Part shown: in pieces, positions 11,129 through 24,700 of the stretch | How positions within the stretch are numbered: the stretch's first letter is position 1 | Layout of the letters: each line of letters starts with the position of its first letter | NCBI GenBank assembly: GCA_001695595.3 | Contig: MBPM02000003.1 | Coordinates: 930,001 to 994,000, forward strand | Length of the DNA stretch: 64,000 nt | DNA from: Plasmopara viticola | Taxonomy: Eukaryota; Oomycota; Peronosporomycetes; Peronosporales; Peronosporaceae | Direction: 5' to 3' | Made by a program: the position numbers and the translations under genes | The notes under the pieces: generated by a model | The model's database searches: none | Seen by the model: the letters and a program-made list of their open reading frames with translations, nothing else | Told to the model about the DNA's origin: nothing

Positions 11129-14100
11129 TAAACTTCCCACAAAGCTTTCTATTTATCAGACATCACCATTGCACTTTATGCTGCTTCTCAGAAGCCCGTG
11201 CGACAGAATTCAATTGCTAAAGCGCTCATTTCAAGAAGCGGACCCTAGGTCAAAAATTTGTCGACTGTTTCTATTGCATCGTCGGGTCGGATATCGACAA
11301 CATTCTCATAATACGAGCCGATGCAGCAGCACGCAAGCATAGGATTGCTATGTCGTTATAGAACAATTTAGTTGCTCTTAGAGCACACTCGCATATGTGA
11401 GTCAGTCATTCGCTGTCAAAAAGAGCAAGCCACGAGCCTCATGAATAACTACGACCCACCAATCTCGGCATTTTGAGGGTAAAGTAAGGCAGTGCTTCTT
11501 CATCACAGTCCGAGTCTTGCCCATGAGCTTGTAATTAATTAACGAATCCAAGTTGTTCAGCGAAACCCTTAAATGTATGCTACATTCGCTGTGCTCGCCT
11601 TAGCTACACACTCGTACGCCGGTGTGTCGCAAGGCATAAGCTTACAAAATCCAGGGTGCTGCACTCTCTGCACACTCTATGCTCCAAACCCGAACGAGTG
11701 TTCGTGCCTGATGAGTCAAAACTAATAAATGATAGCCTTAATGAGAGGTAGGATAATGCAGAATGAATCTTGTTCAGCTTAGATATGCATTTTAACTACA
11801 AACTCATTCCTGACGAGCCGGCTGAGATTGATCTGGAGCCAACGACGGATAGTGTTGGTGCCTATGGTGTTAGCGGCTCGCCCTCGGCGAACGCTCTGTG
11901 GTAGTTGTAAGAGCCAGGTTCGAGTATTGTAGGTTTCATTCTATGCGAACTATCGTGTTTTGTTTACATTCACTCTGGCTCTAGCTGGAGCTGTGCCTGT
12001 ATCCGCGCTGCGCGCTGGGCATAGGTCCCGTACACAAAGCTCAGTGCAAGCGCTGCGGCCGTACTGGTAGTATCTACGCCTCGTAAAATTGTAAACATTA
12101 ATAAAATTCTTTTCAAGTGCTTAGGATTGGCAGTCGATGCGCGAGTAAACAGGACCGCCGAGACGATTTTTCTCGGCTCAAGACCCATTGTCTACTCTCT
12201 GCAAATTGCTGTCGTGCAACCTGAAAAAGCATTCGCTAGCCGCGGTCACTTGCAGCCTTAAAATGTGGTCCACAGAATTCTTGTTCTCTGGTAGCGGAAA
12301 GCTTAGTCATGGCATAAACGCTGATTGCTACGACCAAATGAGTATGCGGCCTCAAGGAACTCCTGTCAACGTGAGGCTTGAAGCTTTCATGTCTTTTCGG
12401 ATCGACAAATAATTCTTTCGCTATACAAGAAAAGGAATGACCCTTCCGATGGTGTCGCACAAAATTGTAGTTTGCGCTGTAGTATCTTTTTGGCAGAAAA
12501 AAAGGAAGATAATGTCCTAGCGTCATGAGACATAATATGAGCTCTCTTTGTTATTCTCGATAACGTTTGCAGCCAATGTCTGGCGTACTCCACCCAAGAG
12601 CTGTCAAATATTACTGCCAACGGCTTCGACTGTCCTAGCAAAAACATGAACTGTGTGCCTCAGTTTTGAGAGTTTGGAATTTTCCCAACCAAATCTTAAG
12701 TCTCGAGTTTGAAGTAGAATCGTTTCGAAAGCGAGTTGCTGGGCAACTGCTCCTCAAAACAGAGGATTAGACCTTACCGTGCCAAATTAAACTATAGTTC
12801 AACTTATTGGCACCCCGTGGCAAAGCCTTCGTATGGCCAGATGTATACGCTTCGCGCAAACCATACCTCATTATAAGACGCCTAAGCAAGCCAATAAGGA
12901 GTCCTCGACCTATTCGTATTTCTCTAGAATTATCAAGCGTGTATATAAAGCCTCTTTCGGCTACGACCATAGATTGTCTGGTGAATTTAGGTCTTCAAGG
13001 AAGCAGTAACGGTTTCTGTGATCAGACCAAGCATGCAGCAATAGTTCCTTCTCGGTCAGAAAACTGCTCTTGAGCATCTTGTTTTTTGTATTTTTAGCCG
13101 ATACATGTCTAAGGCTAAAGTCTATTAGACAAACAGTCTTTTATTTGCTTGCGTGTTGGAGAAGAGCTAATATCAGCAATCCGGTCGACTATTCCCCCCC
13201 CCTGCTTCAACCCTGGAGCAACAATATGGTGGCGTTGAGAAATACGAGAATTAGGTAGCCCACTTACGCTACACGGTCTTAAGTCTATTATGGAAAATAT
13301 CGGTGTTGTATAATGCAACCTCATCGTTTGTAGACACATGACACCAAAAGTTCATGTTGTCTAATTTTACGGGCAAACAAAACCACTATTTTAGAGACCA
13401 ACGACCGTATCAGGAAGGACCGCCGGATATTTATTTTGTTCAACGATCACAACATTTGCGCTGCTTGGCGAGAAACTCAGCAGACCAAACACAAAATGGG
13501 TTGCTTACAGCTTGATGATACAGGCAAGCTTGCCAGTGATGCACCCATTCGAAAAGTGTTTTACCCGTCGGCGCACTTTGCATGTGCGCACATATGTGAA
13601 GGCCCACTTATACAGCTCAATCCACAAATGCTGGTTGCTTACCAAGCCATTCGCCTTCTCTCGACCGAGAATATTATCAAGCAGTGTATCATGAGCCTTA
13701 TATATACTTGAAAATCCGACTTTTGAGGAAGCGAAAACTCTACTGATCGCCTCAGCTCACAACAGACAGGCTTCTATCGAAAATCGATATAACCTCGCAC
13801 TTTATCACGTTGATGCTTGTCCCACTATTAAAATTAGGGCTCATCCGAGGCTTTGACAGGGCTTGTACATGCCATATTGCACATACGCGGCATAGAAAGA
13901 TCCGCTCCAGATACATTCTCAGTTGTAACATGGAGTAGCTCATCGTCCGGTGCGAAGATATCGCGCATCGACTGACAACATGTTATTTCTTTGCTGATTC
14001 CTCACCTCAAAGCTGCACTCCGCAAAAAAAAGCAATCTGCAAGTAGTGAGATACCTGTGTTGCAAAACGCAGCGACGCATATTTTATATATCATATGAAC

Positions 14101-14822
14101 ATCTTAGATTTGACCAGAGCAAATCAGCTGTTTGTCATGAAAAAGACAGTTTTTCTCAACAGTCTTTATCTCTCAAGTCTTGAACGCGTTCATTCTCCCC
14201 TCGGCATCTTCTTGCACCAACGCCGTAAAATAACAGAAAATTCACGCGTTACAGACGGTACTAAATGGTTTGTTTGGGATCACTCAAGGTCAAGATCGAC
14301 GTCTGCTTTACTTTGTCAAAAACTTCTTGGTGATAGTTCTCTTAATTTTTTTATGTCGTTTTTATGTCGTTTTTGTGGATATTTAACGCCGGCTGAACAT
14401 TTTTAGGTAATTTGAACTGTATTTGGTCAGTTCCTGTAGGTTTTCTTGCTATTTGAAATTGAACACTCTTTCTTGATCTCGTCTGTTGAAATACTTGCTT
14501 AGCAGTAGAATGAAATTTCCCAGCGCCGAAAACACATTGATTTGCATTAATATAAGGCGTATGAAAGCTTATACACTCGTAAATGGGCAAACTGCTTTTC
14601 CACACGCTTCACGACGATGGACTAGTTTTCATCAGAGTTTGTCTGTGTATGCGCCCTGCAGAGTCTACATTAGCGTTGCCGGATGATTAAAAGCAACAAG
14701 ATCAAACTAATTACTCCAGGTTAAAACCGCTTGATATCTCGAGCGCGGTCAATAGTAAGCCACTCCTACACACGATGAGTTAATAATAGCCAAGAGCAAT
14801 GTCCTTTGTTAACTTTCCGATA

Positions 14823-14838
14823 GCTACCAATTGGTAGC
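14823..14838. repeat. 16-bp perfect palindrome
   Basis: GCTACCAATTGGTAGC is its own reverse complement. The same sequence is at 26082-26097 in copy 2. It could be a protein-binding site or chance. Confidence 0.7.
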
Positions 14839-17318
14839 ATATCAACATTTAGATATGACATTTAAACCAGGACATTAGCCGCATTTAGCTTGTAAAATGC
14901 ATCATTTGCCAACATAGAATACTGGAAACCTGAAAAACTTTAGTTCTAAAACAAAGTTTGCCTCGTGCTATGCACGACAGAGTATGTCAATGACGTCATG
15001 CTGCTTCTTTAGTAAGCGCCAATGCCGTGTCCAACCGTATTTACTTTGTAGAATCTCTTTTTTATAATGTCGTTTACTGCTATTTCCTACCGCCAACGGG
15101 GGGGGTGTCAAGAGACCACACCTAGCATTTCTTAACACGAGCTAGAGTATTTTGGGGATCGAAGATCTACTCCTTGCAGTAAGTTTTCTTTCAGGGCCGC
15201 TTCACATAAAGTGGTCTCTTCGTAAGACCCTTATTTTAGTTTTGCTGTCTGCTTTGCACGCTGCTTGAAGCTCTGCAATGGATAACCCATCTACTTTTAT
15301 AACATCATTAACTGACGATTTAGATATAAGGCTAATTTTGCCTTCGACTAGAACTCATCTGCTTTTTAAAGAACATTTTGCCGAGCCTATGTTTCATATA
15401 CTCCTATCTCAAACTCTCTTTTACTCAGACAAGACGCTTTGTGGTGCTCAATGAGCACCATAAGTCATCAACTTGACTAAAGCGGCATTTTCGAAGACCC
15501 CACGGGCTTGTATGTAGAATACCATCCTCGGATCGATGATATGTTTGAGCTAGTAGTTCGTGTCGTCGAAGACGTGTAGAGCAGAGGTACGCAAATTCGA
15601 CAAGGCGTTGAAGCAGCACGCTGTTACTCTACCGGCTTGCAGTATTTAATTGCGTTCATGACTCAATTGACATCCGCTACTGTACGCATAGATCCAAGCA
15701 ATCTTTTGCGCTTCGTCAATGACACCACTTCGTGGCTCTTGGTCTGATGAGAAGAAATGCTATTGAAATCAGTACTCCCCCAAGTACGCACGCGACAAAG
15801 ACGCTATTAGCCGAGACATTTCAAAAGAATGTAGCGACCAAGAAGGAAGAAACAGCCTGATAAAATCGTTGATGTAGATTCAATACGACAAAATGCAAAT
15901 ACGGTACTTAGAGATGCAGTTACCACTGATCCTTAGGCTAGACTGTACCACTATTTTTTGGACCGCCAAAAGTCCTAGCCATACAGAAATTTACGCTCAA
16001 AATGTATAAGAAAATGAGAAAACACCCGCGGGCATAAATAAGTCGTATTACAAGCCTAACTGGGTGAACGCTGCAGCTTTAACGTTTGATACGACCACGG
16101 GAAATTAAGGCGTTTATTATGATTGAGCCTAATTCGAATACGATATGCCACAATCTTTCTCGAGAGGCGCGAGTCGAGCTGTTTGCTCGAAGAGCAATGC
16201 GATCAAGCGCTCGGGGCCTGGCTCCTGGTTGACAAGACTTAATCCTGGATCTGAGGCTTCCGACGCACGTCTTCGTGAAGCCGGGCGTGGCTCTCGGCGC
16301 TACGATGTACCAGCTCCTGCGCTGCGTACGCTTGAATGCCGGTCGACAGCGATATCATAACGGATCGCAGTGTGCTGCATGATGCTGAAATATCGTCCTC
16401 CTTCCTTCCTCTTCAATAAAAGAGATGAGCGCCGAAATGCAAACTTGCGCAACGCCGTCATCAGGATCACGTCCACAGTCTTGCAACTTATAGGAGACGT
16501 AGTAGTTTAAGGCCTCACATGGCAATGCTTCGATCCACTAGGCATACGACATTAAGGTATCTAAGTAGAGCTCACCTAATGACCCCTGGAGACCGCTACG
16601 AAAGCAGTGCTAACGAAAGTATGGTAAAATGATAATTGGCGATGAGTCTTCAGCCAAGTATAGTCGTATAAATGGTATTGCTCCTCTCGCACACTGATTA
16701 AACGAATGTGCCTTCATAGCGTATAGGCTCTTGTTCGCCTGTACCTAACCCTAAGTAGAGTTCGAGACATGAGTCTCCTTGCAGTGCCAGCTCAGAGCCT
16801 TTGCTGCCAAATTAGCACGCCTTTGCTCTTTATTTCTGCCAAACGAGCACGGAAGTTCAATGCAATTCTGTTGCTAAGCCAACAACTTGAAGCTTAAATG
16901 TAAACGTACCGTTCAAAGTGCTCGATGAAACCAAAAATTTCAAATCATAAATACCCTATGAAGCCTCTCGAGCGAGCAATGATGACTCGTTGTGCACGAG
17001 CTTTTCGCTCACCTGGGGATACGTAATTCGGCAATATCAAACTCGCTGTGTGATCTCGTGCCTCTTCCATAAAATTGAATAAAAGCTATAAATCATTATG
17101 CACAAGTGTCCGATTAAGAAGCGAGCAGCTTTTCGTGGGATGCACTTAGAAAGCCTAAGACTCTCGCGAGCACGCGGTGTGCAGCACATAGGCGTACAAA
17201 TGTGCGGCTTACGTGAGCTTGGCGTAACCAATTGACTAGCTTAAGGATTTGTACGAGCCGCAGATCCACAAGATTAGCATGTATATCAAAGAGGAAACAC
17301 CTTTTCGCTCCCGAAAAT

Positions 17319-17450
17319 AGAGGGTCCTCGTCTATCATAAGATTGGAGCTTGGTTAGTTTCAACAGACGCATGCTATCTAAGTTAGAGGGTCCTAATCTA
17401 CCATACGATTGGAGCTTTGTTAGTTCTAATAGACGCGTGCTATCTTTAAG
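17319..17450 (+). repeat. Tandem repeat, 66-bp period, two units
   Basis: Two diverged units each starting AGAGGGTCCT at 17319 and 17385, sharing GATTGGAGCTT.GTTAGTT and AGACGC.TGCTATCT. The same pair appears at 28578-28709 in copy 2. Confidence 0.75.
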
Positions 17451-17559
17451 TGACGTAATTATTATCCGAAAGCATAATGTATATACACTGAAAAGCCGTG
17501 TTTATTTCGAACACTCCGAGATGTACTCGTGTCTCGAGAAGGCTATTATATTTAGACCT

Positions 17560-17870
17560 CAACAATGACCCTTTTTTGCGATCAATTTCTTTACAAAAAA
17601 AATATTGCCGAAAAAGGGCAATTGTGCTGTCAAAAGGGTATTTATTTGCCAAAAAAATGCAACTAAATATTTAAAAATGGCAAACAGTTCCATAAAAAGG
17701 CACAAAAAATCGTGCTAATTAAAAAGTGTCATTGTTGCGGCGTGTTTTGGCCTTTTATGCGACTATTATTCCTTTTTAGCAATATCTCAAAGATTAAATG
17801 CCCTTTTACGCAACGATTTTTTAGTAACGACCAAATTAAAATTTGAATAAATATTCGAACGCTACAAAGG
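17560..17870. repeat. A/T-rich tract with reiterated AAAAGG/CCTTTT strings
   Basis: Dense homopolymer A and T runs and many short CCCTTTT or AAAAAGG strings in both orientations (CCCTTTTTTGCGA at the left, GCCCTTTTACGCAACG at the right). The layout suggests a decayed miniature element or low-complexity DNA. Repeated at about 28819-29129. Confidence 0.4.
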
Positions 17871-18297
17871 GCGTTAAGTCGCTAAACAAAGGCAGCTTGT
17901 CCCATGAAAGGCAAAACAAACCGCAATAACGGTGATCGATAACGTATTTGATTGACCTTGAGCCGTGGGACTCAAATACTTTGTTGTGATTGTTTTCAAG
18001 AAGCGACGCATTTCGTAACGGAAATGTCTGATCGGAAAAAGGTCCGAGACATTTTGGACTTTTGTAGACCCAAGAAGTTTAAATCTTAATGCAAACATTT
18101 GCAACGAAACAAACAAAATCAGTGTGTGTCACGCTTGCAGATGTTGCCATATTATGTCCCGTGAATTTTTTAGGCAATACCTCGTACTGACTTAGATGAG
18201 ATTGGTTTACTTTATAGGACTTTTAATTATTTATTTCACTGGGGGTTACATCGATACTCTCTACTTAAATTTTGATAATATTTAGCATTTTTTTTAG

Positions 18298-18598
18298 AAA
18301 GGTTGGGGTGACGCCCTCCTTCCAAGCGCGGGGGCTAAATGCTCGCGCGCTTCGGGTAGGTGCTCTCGGGCATCTGCAGGTCTGTAACGAGTCTCACCTT
18401 CGACGCGACGGTATCCACCACCGGGCGCCACCTGGGCTCTTACCAAGTCAGAGCTAAACAAAATAATGGAAGACCTTCAAACCTCGGTGCTGGCTGCACT
18501 GCCCGCCGAACGAGACGTGACGTATGCGGACACCACTCTATGTCGTGGACTAGCCAGACTGAGCCTAGCACGTGCATAACTTGGCAATGCGATAACGT
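18298..18598 (+). repeat. Interspersed ~300-bp repeat (arm in copy 1)
   Basis: This segment has homologues at 29557-29857 (same strand, copy 2) and in inverted orientation at 30228-30530. It is locally GC-rich against an A/T-rich background and contains protein-like frames, for example TKSELNKIMEDLQTSVLAA. Family unknown. Confidence 0.75.
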
Positions 18599-18736
18599 GA
18601 TACATTACGTTACATTTAGCATTATATGAGCTACATTGCGACTTGATAGCTAAAACCATTACCAACTCATGGTGTAGGGCAGATAGCGATCTGATACTCG
18701 TGTATTGATTTAAAAGACAAAGCGAAAGTAAAAACC

Positions 18737-18746
18737 NNNNNNNNNN
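18737..18746. other. Assembly gap (10 N)
   Basis: Exactly ten Ns lie between the two copies of the 11.25-kb block. A fixed small N run is a scaffolder placeholder and does not measure a real distance. Confidence 0.99.
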
Positions 18747-21700
18747 TTATAAGCCGCCGAATGATCACACGCACTCGCCTTACGAACATCGCCGATCGCA
18801 TGGTCAGCCGTTCAAAGAATGTGCTGGGTTCACCTCATGATACATAAGAATCTTGAGATCTTAAAAGAATAGATACTTCTTTATGACTCACATAAAAATC
18901 GTTATTGGAATGTTTATTACGAACGCCTACTCATGTCTTTCTGAGTCCGGGAAAGGGTCAAGTGAAACATTCTTGTTCGTATGCACTGAAGTTATCCACT
19001 CTGGTGAAAGGTTCAACATATACAATAATCTCTATCCTTTAAAACCACTTAAGTTTTTCTTTATCTTCTTAAAACTTCTTCTGTTTATCTTGAGCAGATG
19101 CAATCGCGTACTATTTCGTGTTAATGTAACCGCCGTCTACTCGCGATCTCAAATAAATTAGAGTAATAAAAAAACTGTCTAGGAGAAAAAGATTTCTGAA
19201 CCTCACTCAAACTTATCGTACACGCATTCGTAATTCAGAGAAATGATGGAATTATAAGGTGATTCATCTCATTTGTATAGAAGGCAGGGTACTTGATCCG
19301 CATTGTTGAGTGCGAACCCAGCAGTTGCGGTGCTTTTTATTCCGTGAACTGCCATAAGGACCCTTCTGCTTCTTGGACCTGATTGAGTTGTGCACTTAAT
19401 TGTGCCAAAAGCTCTTGTTGTTGTCAAATCTCTTTGCCAGACTTTTAGCGCTCGCGTATGCCGCACACTAATAAACTGCAGCGGCACTAGTATTTTTGCT
19501 TTGGAACATGAAAAGAAAAGACAAACATGGGTGAGCAGTGCCGTCTCCATTTGCAGTAGTGCGTCGAGCATCAAATCAAAATGACGCTGTACTTTATAGT
19601 TTTGTGGTCAATTCTCTCTGTCACACTCACAGCGCTTGCGCAGGCTACACACTAATATACTGCAGCGGCTCTGGTGTTGTTATTTTAAAGCATGCGAAAT
19701 TATGATGGTGAGCTGTGCCGTTCCCATTTGCAGTGGGGCGTCGCGCATCAAGTCAAATAATGTACTTTTGAGAATGCATAAGTGGCCGGATTATCGCCTT
19801 GTCCATGTGCTAAAGATGCTCTACCATCCGCGGCAAACTTGCAGTCGCATCTAATATGCCTTAGAAAGCCGAGTCGTTCGGATGAACTTCATCACCTTTG
19901 TAAAGCGGGAGTGCAACTTCTTGTATACTAAATATTTGTATGAAGATGTGTCCAAGCAATACGTTTCGCAATCATGAACGTTGTGCGCAATGTAATAAGC
20001 ACTATAAAATGATGACTGCTTAGATCTATAACAAACGGATCTCACGATGGGTTCTTAATAACGGACCTGTGCAACCTGAAAGCTTAACGCGGCATTCATC
20101 GCCACTTTTATGGCCACATTTAATTGTTTGGGTGTGCATGAGAGATTTTACTCGGCAATGCTTATGCAAAGTCCGTCCATTAAGACGATACCTGCCAATT
20201 CTTTCGAGAAGGAGGTGCTGGCCGTAACTCCGGGTCAACTATTTCCAATATCTTCTTTCCCTTGCGAAACACAAGCAAGTGTGACCATCCACGATACGCA
20301 TAAGTGGTCTACAAAAATATAGTCTTCAGCTATTGCTTCGAATAAATTGGAATTGCCTTCTTGTCGGCGCTTGGCGCATCACACAGTCGATGCTACACAG
20401 TACAGCGTTTTTGTGACGCACACTGAGTTAGTCAAATACCATTATATGATGGGTCATTTTTAACGCCAAGATCATCTCAACATCATTTTAATTAAGTTGA
20501 GGAACGCTACAACAAGTATTAGTAATGTAAGCGTAATGTCTTGCCAAAAATTCTCAGTGCTCTGCTTAGCACATGGTATGAGCGTCCAGATACTCCTTCT
20601 TGTTTGAGCAGTGCCTGAAAGAAAAAAGGGGAGGGTTCTGCTCTCGATCATACAGCTTCAAATTTCATGCGACTCGAAGATTCTTTATCCGTGGTGATAT
20701 TCGCCAATTGCGATGAGAGACTCCCTGCACCAAACCCGTTAGACTTTGAAAAGCCAGAACTACACGGCCTTCCAGTCGTTGAAATGCAGCGAGAAGATGG
20801 CGGCTCCTAGTATAGGCGGGTGGCGTGCTGGTAACATAAACGTTTTTTTTAAGCCACAGAGGGGAAAATAAGGTTATCAGGCTTAGGGTCAATTATAGGG
20901 TAATGCTGCATGATACGATTTGTGCTTGCAAGCCTGACTTGCATGTGGCTGAGGGAAGCGCAGTAAGCTATGGATTGTCCTATTGAGCTTAGAGGCATCG
21001 ATTAAATGCGTTTGATTATCCATTGACGATTGAAAGCAGCTATATGCTGCCGAATCAAAAGTACAGCGACGTGATGTTTCCGCTGCTTCCTTTTCCGCTG
21101 CTTCCTTTACAACAGGACCAAAGGTGAGATCTAGATGTGACGCTCCTTAATTCTATAGTTTAAGTTTGTATCGTAAGGTATGATCTATGGCATGGCTAAA
21201 GAGCTATGAGCCTTGAGTTGAGTGAAGGTCAAAGATCGTGAGTGCCATCGGTTTTCTCCCAGCGAAGGTTTGAGAAAATAACGAAACCTCTGCTAATAAT
21301 ATTGTCGCTGGCACTGATGGTAAGAGTCTGGATCGTAAATATCACGTCACCCTCTAAGCGATGATCGTATCCAGCAGCAAATACTGCAAGCTATTGATTT
21401 CATGATTGGCATTAATCCAAGGCAATCCCGGCAAGGCTCTACCACGGTGTTTGTAGTCGCATATTTAAGTTGTCGTAGGAAGCAGCATTTACCGCATGGT
21501 AGTAATCCCATGGATGGTGCTAAGATACGGTAGTATGGTCACGGACCAACGTCTACTCGTGAAATGGCACTTAAGTTACAGAGCGATGCTGATTCGACGT
21601 AGCACTCGCTACACATCGTGGGTGGCACGGTCAGCTTCATGCCAGGTAAAATGAGCGAGGCTAACACTGTACGTGAAAGGACATGCTGTCTACTGAGCAG

Positions 21701-24700
21701 TGCGTGTTGCAGACAGCCCTCGTTGCATTGTTTAAACGGTGGTTGTCAATCATTTGAGGCCGCACCCCTGGTGTTTTTGCATACATCAAAGACCATCCAT
21801 ATCATACATGACGCTCTTCTTTACTAGCGTTAATTGGTCTATAATGTGTCATTATACGGAAGACTTTTATTTTTATTTGTGTGCATTAGCTAAAGAATTT
21901 TGCTTGGGGCGCAGCGACAGCGTGAAAATCTTGTTGAAATTGCACGGACAATGACGAGTACATTTAAGAGGAGATAGTAATTTACCGAATTCACAACACT
22001 ATCGAAGATATACAACGAGAATGCTATCGTTGTTTGCTTGGGTTCGGGTCTCTGATCTCTGCCTCATACTTAGAAGTCAAACAAGTCGCCGATCGCTCTA
22101 CACCAGCCTCCCTCTTAATTTCAATAACAGTACAGAATAAACGCTAACTCTCTATTTATGATGCTTATCGTTTGCTTAATCGCCTTGTAAATGCCAGTTT
22201 CCGTATGGCAGTACTTTTTAATGATATGCATTTATACTACTTCTCTACAGGCTTGATATGGTCTTTTAATTGGTTTCCAAGCATCGCTCGTGTTAAAAAA
22301 TATGGAAAAAGCTAGTATATAGCATGCAGGTCCTACCCAACATACTCTTCCCCGGCGAAATTTTGGACCGGTATTGGAGATACCGGTTAAACTTCCCACA
22401 AAGCTTTCTATTTATCAGACATCACCATTGCACTTTATGCTGCTTCTCAGAAGCCCGTGCGACAGAATTCAATTGCTAAAGCGCTCATTTCAAGAAGCGG
22501 ACCCTAGGTCAAAAATTTGTCGACTGTTTCTATTGCATCGTCGGGTCGGATATCGACAACATTCTCATAATACGAGCCGATGCAGCAGCACGCAAGCATA
22601 GGATTGCTATGTCGTTATAGAACAATTTAGTTGCTCTTAGAGCACACTCGCATATGTGAGTCAGTCATTCGCTGTCAAAAAGAGCAAGCCACGAGCCTCA
22701 TGAATAACTACGACCCACCAATCTCGGCATTTTGAGGGTAAAGTAAGGCAGTGCTTCTTCATCACAGTCCGAGTCTTGCCCATGAGCTTGTAATTAATTA
22801 ACGAATCCAAGTTGTTCAGCGAAACCCTTAAATGTATGCTACATTCGCTGTGCTCGCCTTAGCTACACACTCGTACGCCGGTGTGTCGCAAGGCATAAGC
22901 TTACAAAATCCAGGGTGCTGCACTCTCTGCACACTCTATGCTCCAAACCCGAACGAGTGTTCGTGCCTGATGAGTCAAAACTAATAAATGATAGCCTTAA
23001 TGAGAGGTAGGATAATGCAGAATGAATCTTGTTCAGCTTAGATATGCATTTTAACTACAAACTCATTCCTGACGAGCCGGCTGAGATTGATCTGGAGCCA
23101 ACGACGGATAGTGTTGGTGCCTATGGTGTTAGCGGCTCGCCCTCGGCGAACGCTCTGTGGTAGTTGTAAGAGCCAGGTTCGAGTATTGTAGGTTTCATTC
23201 TATGCGAACTATCGTGTTTTGTTTACATTCACTCTGGCTCTAGCTGGAGCTGTGCCTGTATCCGCGCTGCGCGCTGGGCATAGGTCCCGTACACAAAGCT
23301 CAGTGCAAGCGCTGCGGCCGTACTGGTAGTATCTACGCCTCGTAAAATTGTAAACATTAATAAAATTCTTTTCAAGTGCTTAGGATTGGCAGTCGATGCG
23401 CGAGTAAACAGGACCGCCGAGACGATTTTTCTCGGCTCAAGACCCATTGTCTACTCTCTGCAAATTGCTGTCGTGCAACCTGAAAAAGCATTCGCTAGCC
23501 GCGGTCACTTGCAGCCTTAAAATGTGGTCCACAGAATTCTTGTTCTCTGGTAGCGGAAAGCTTAGTCATGGCATAAACGCTGATTGCTACGACCAAATGA
23601 GTATGCGGCCTCAAGGAACTCCTGTCAACGTGAGGCTTGAAGCTTTCATGTCTTTTCGGATCGACAAATAATTCTTTCGCTATACAAGAAAAGGAATGAC
23701 CCTTCCGATGGTGTCGCACAAAATTGTAGTTTGCGCTGTAGTATCTTTTTGGCAGAAAAAAAGGAAGATAATGTCCTAGCGTCATGAGACATAATATGAG
23801 CTCTCTTTGTTATTCTCGATAACGTTTGCAGCCAATGTCTGGCGTACTCCACCCAAGAGCTGTCAAATATTACTGCCAACGGCTTCGACTGTCCTAGCAA
23901 AAACATGAACTGTGTGCCTCAGTTTTGAGAGTTTGGAATTTTCCCAACCAAATCTTAAGTCTCGAGTTTGAAGTAGAATCGTTTCGAAAGCGAGTTGCTG
24001 GGCAACTGCTCCTCAAAACAGAGGATTAGACCTTACCGTGCCAAATTAAACTATAGTTCAACTTATTGGCACCCCGTGGCAAAGCCTTCGTATGGCCAGA
24101 TGTATACGCTTCGCGCAAACCATACCTCATTATAAGACGCCTAAGCAAGCCAATAAGGAGTCCTCGACCTATTCGTATTTCTCTAGAATTATCAAGCGTG
24201 TATATAAAGCCTCTTTCGGCTACGACCATAGATTGTCTGGTGAATTTAGGTCTTCAAGGAAGCAGTAACGGTTTCTGTGATCAGACCAAGCATGCAGCAA
24301 TAGTTCCTTCTCGGTCAGAAAACTGCTCTTGAGCATCTTGTTTTTTGTATTTTTAGCCGATACATGTCTAAGGCTAAAGTCTATTAGACAAACAGTCTTT
24401 TATTTGCTTGCGTGTTGGAGAAGAGCTAATATCAGCAATCCGGTCGACTATTCCCCCCCCCTGCTTCAACCCTGGAGCAACAATATGGTGGCGTTGAGAA
24501 ATACGAGAATTAGGTAGCCCACTTACGCTACACGGTCTTAAGTCTATTATGGAAAATATCGGTGTTGTATAATGCAACCTCATCGTTTGTAGACACATGA
24601 CACCAAAAGTTCATGTTGTCTAATTTTACGGGCAAACAAAACCACTATTTTAGAGACCAACGACCGTATCAGGAAGGACCGCCGGATATTTATTTTGTTC

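Larger units (their letters stand above)
7487..18736. repeat. 11.25-kb direct duplication, copy 1 (ends at assembly gap)
   Basis: This 11,250-bp block recurs at 18747-29993. Differences I found: A7685 versus G18945; one fewer G in the GGGG run near 9558; G9848 versus A21122; a 15-bp unit (TTTCCGCTGCTTCCT) present once here and twice in copy 2 near 9815; 15 bp present here near 9899-9913 and absent from copy 2; and 2 bp (TG) near 18701 absent from copy 2. These account exactly for the 3-bp length difference. No open frame over about 103 codons is present and none resembles a known protein. The block ends at the run of Ns at the same base where the sequence of copy 2 runs on into new DNA, as expected if two overlapping contig ends were scaffolded side by side. 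Confidence 0.95.

Noticed and set aside
14095..14406. 103-codon frame (and its twin at 25354) in the duplicated block as a gene
   Set aside because: No recognisable motif, A/T-rich composition, and overlapping frames on the other strand; insufficient support.
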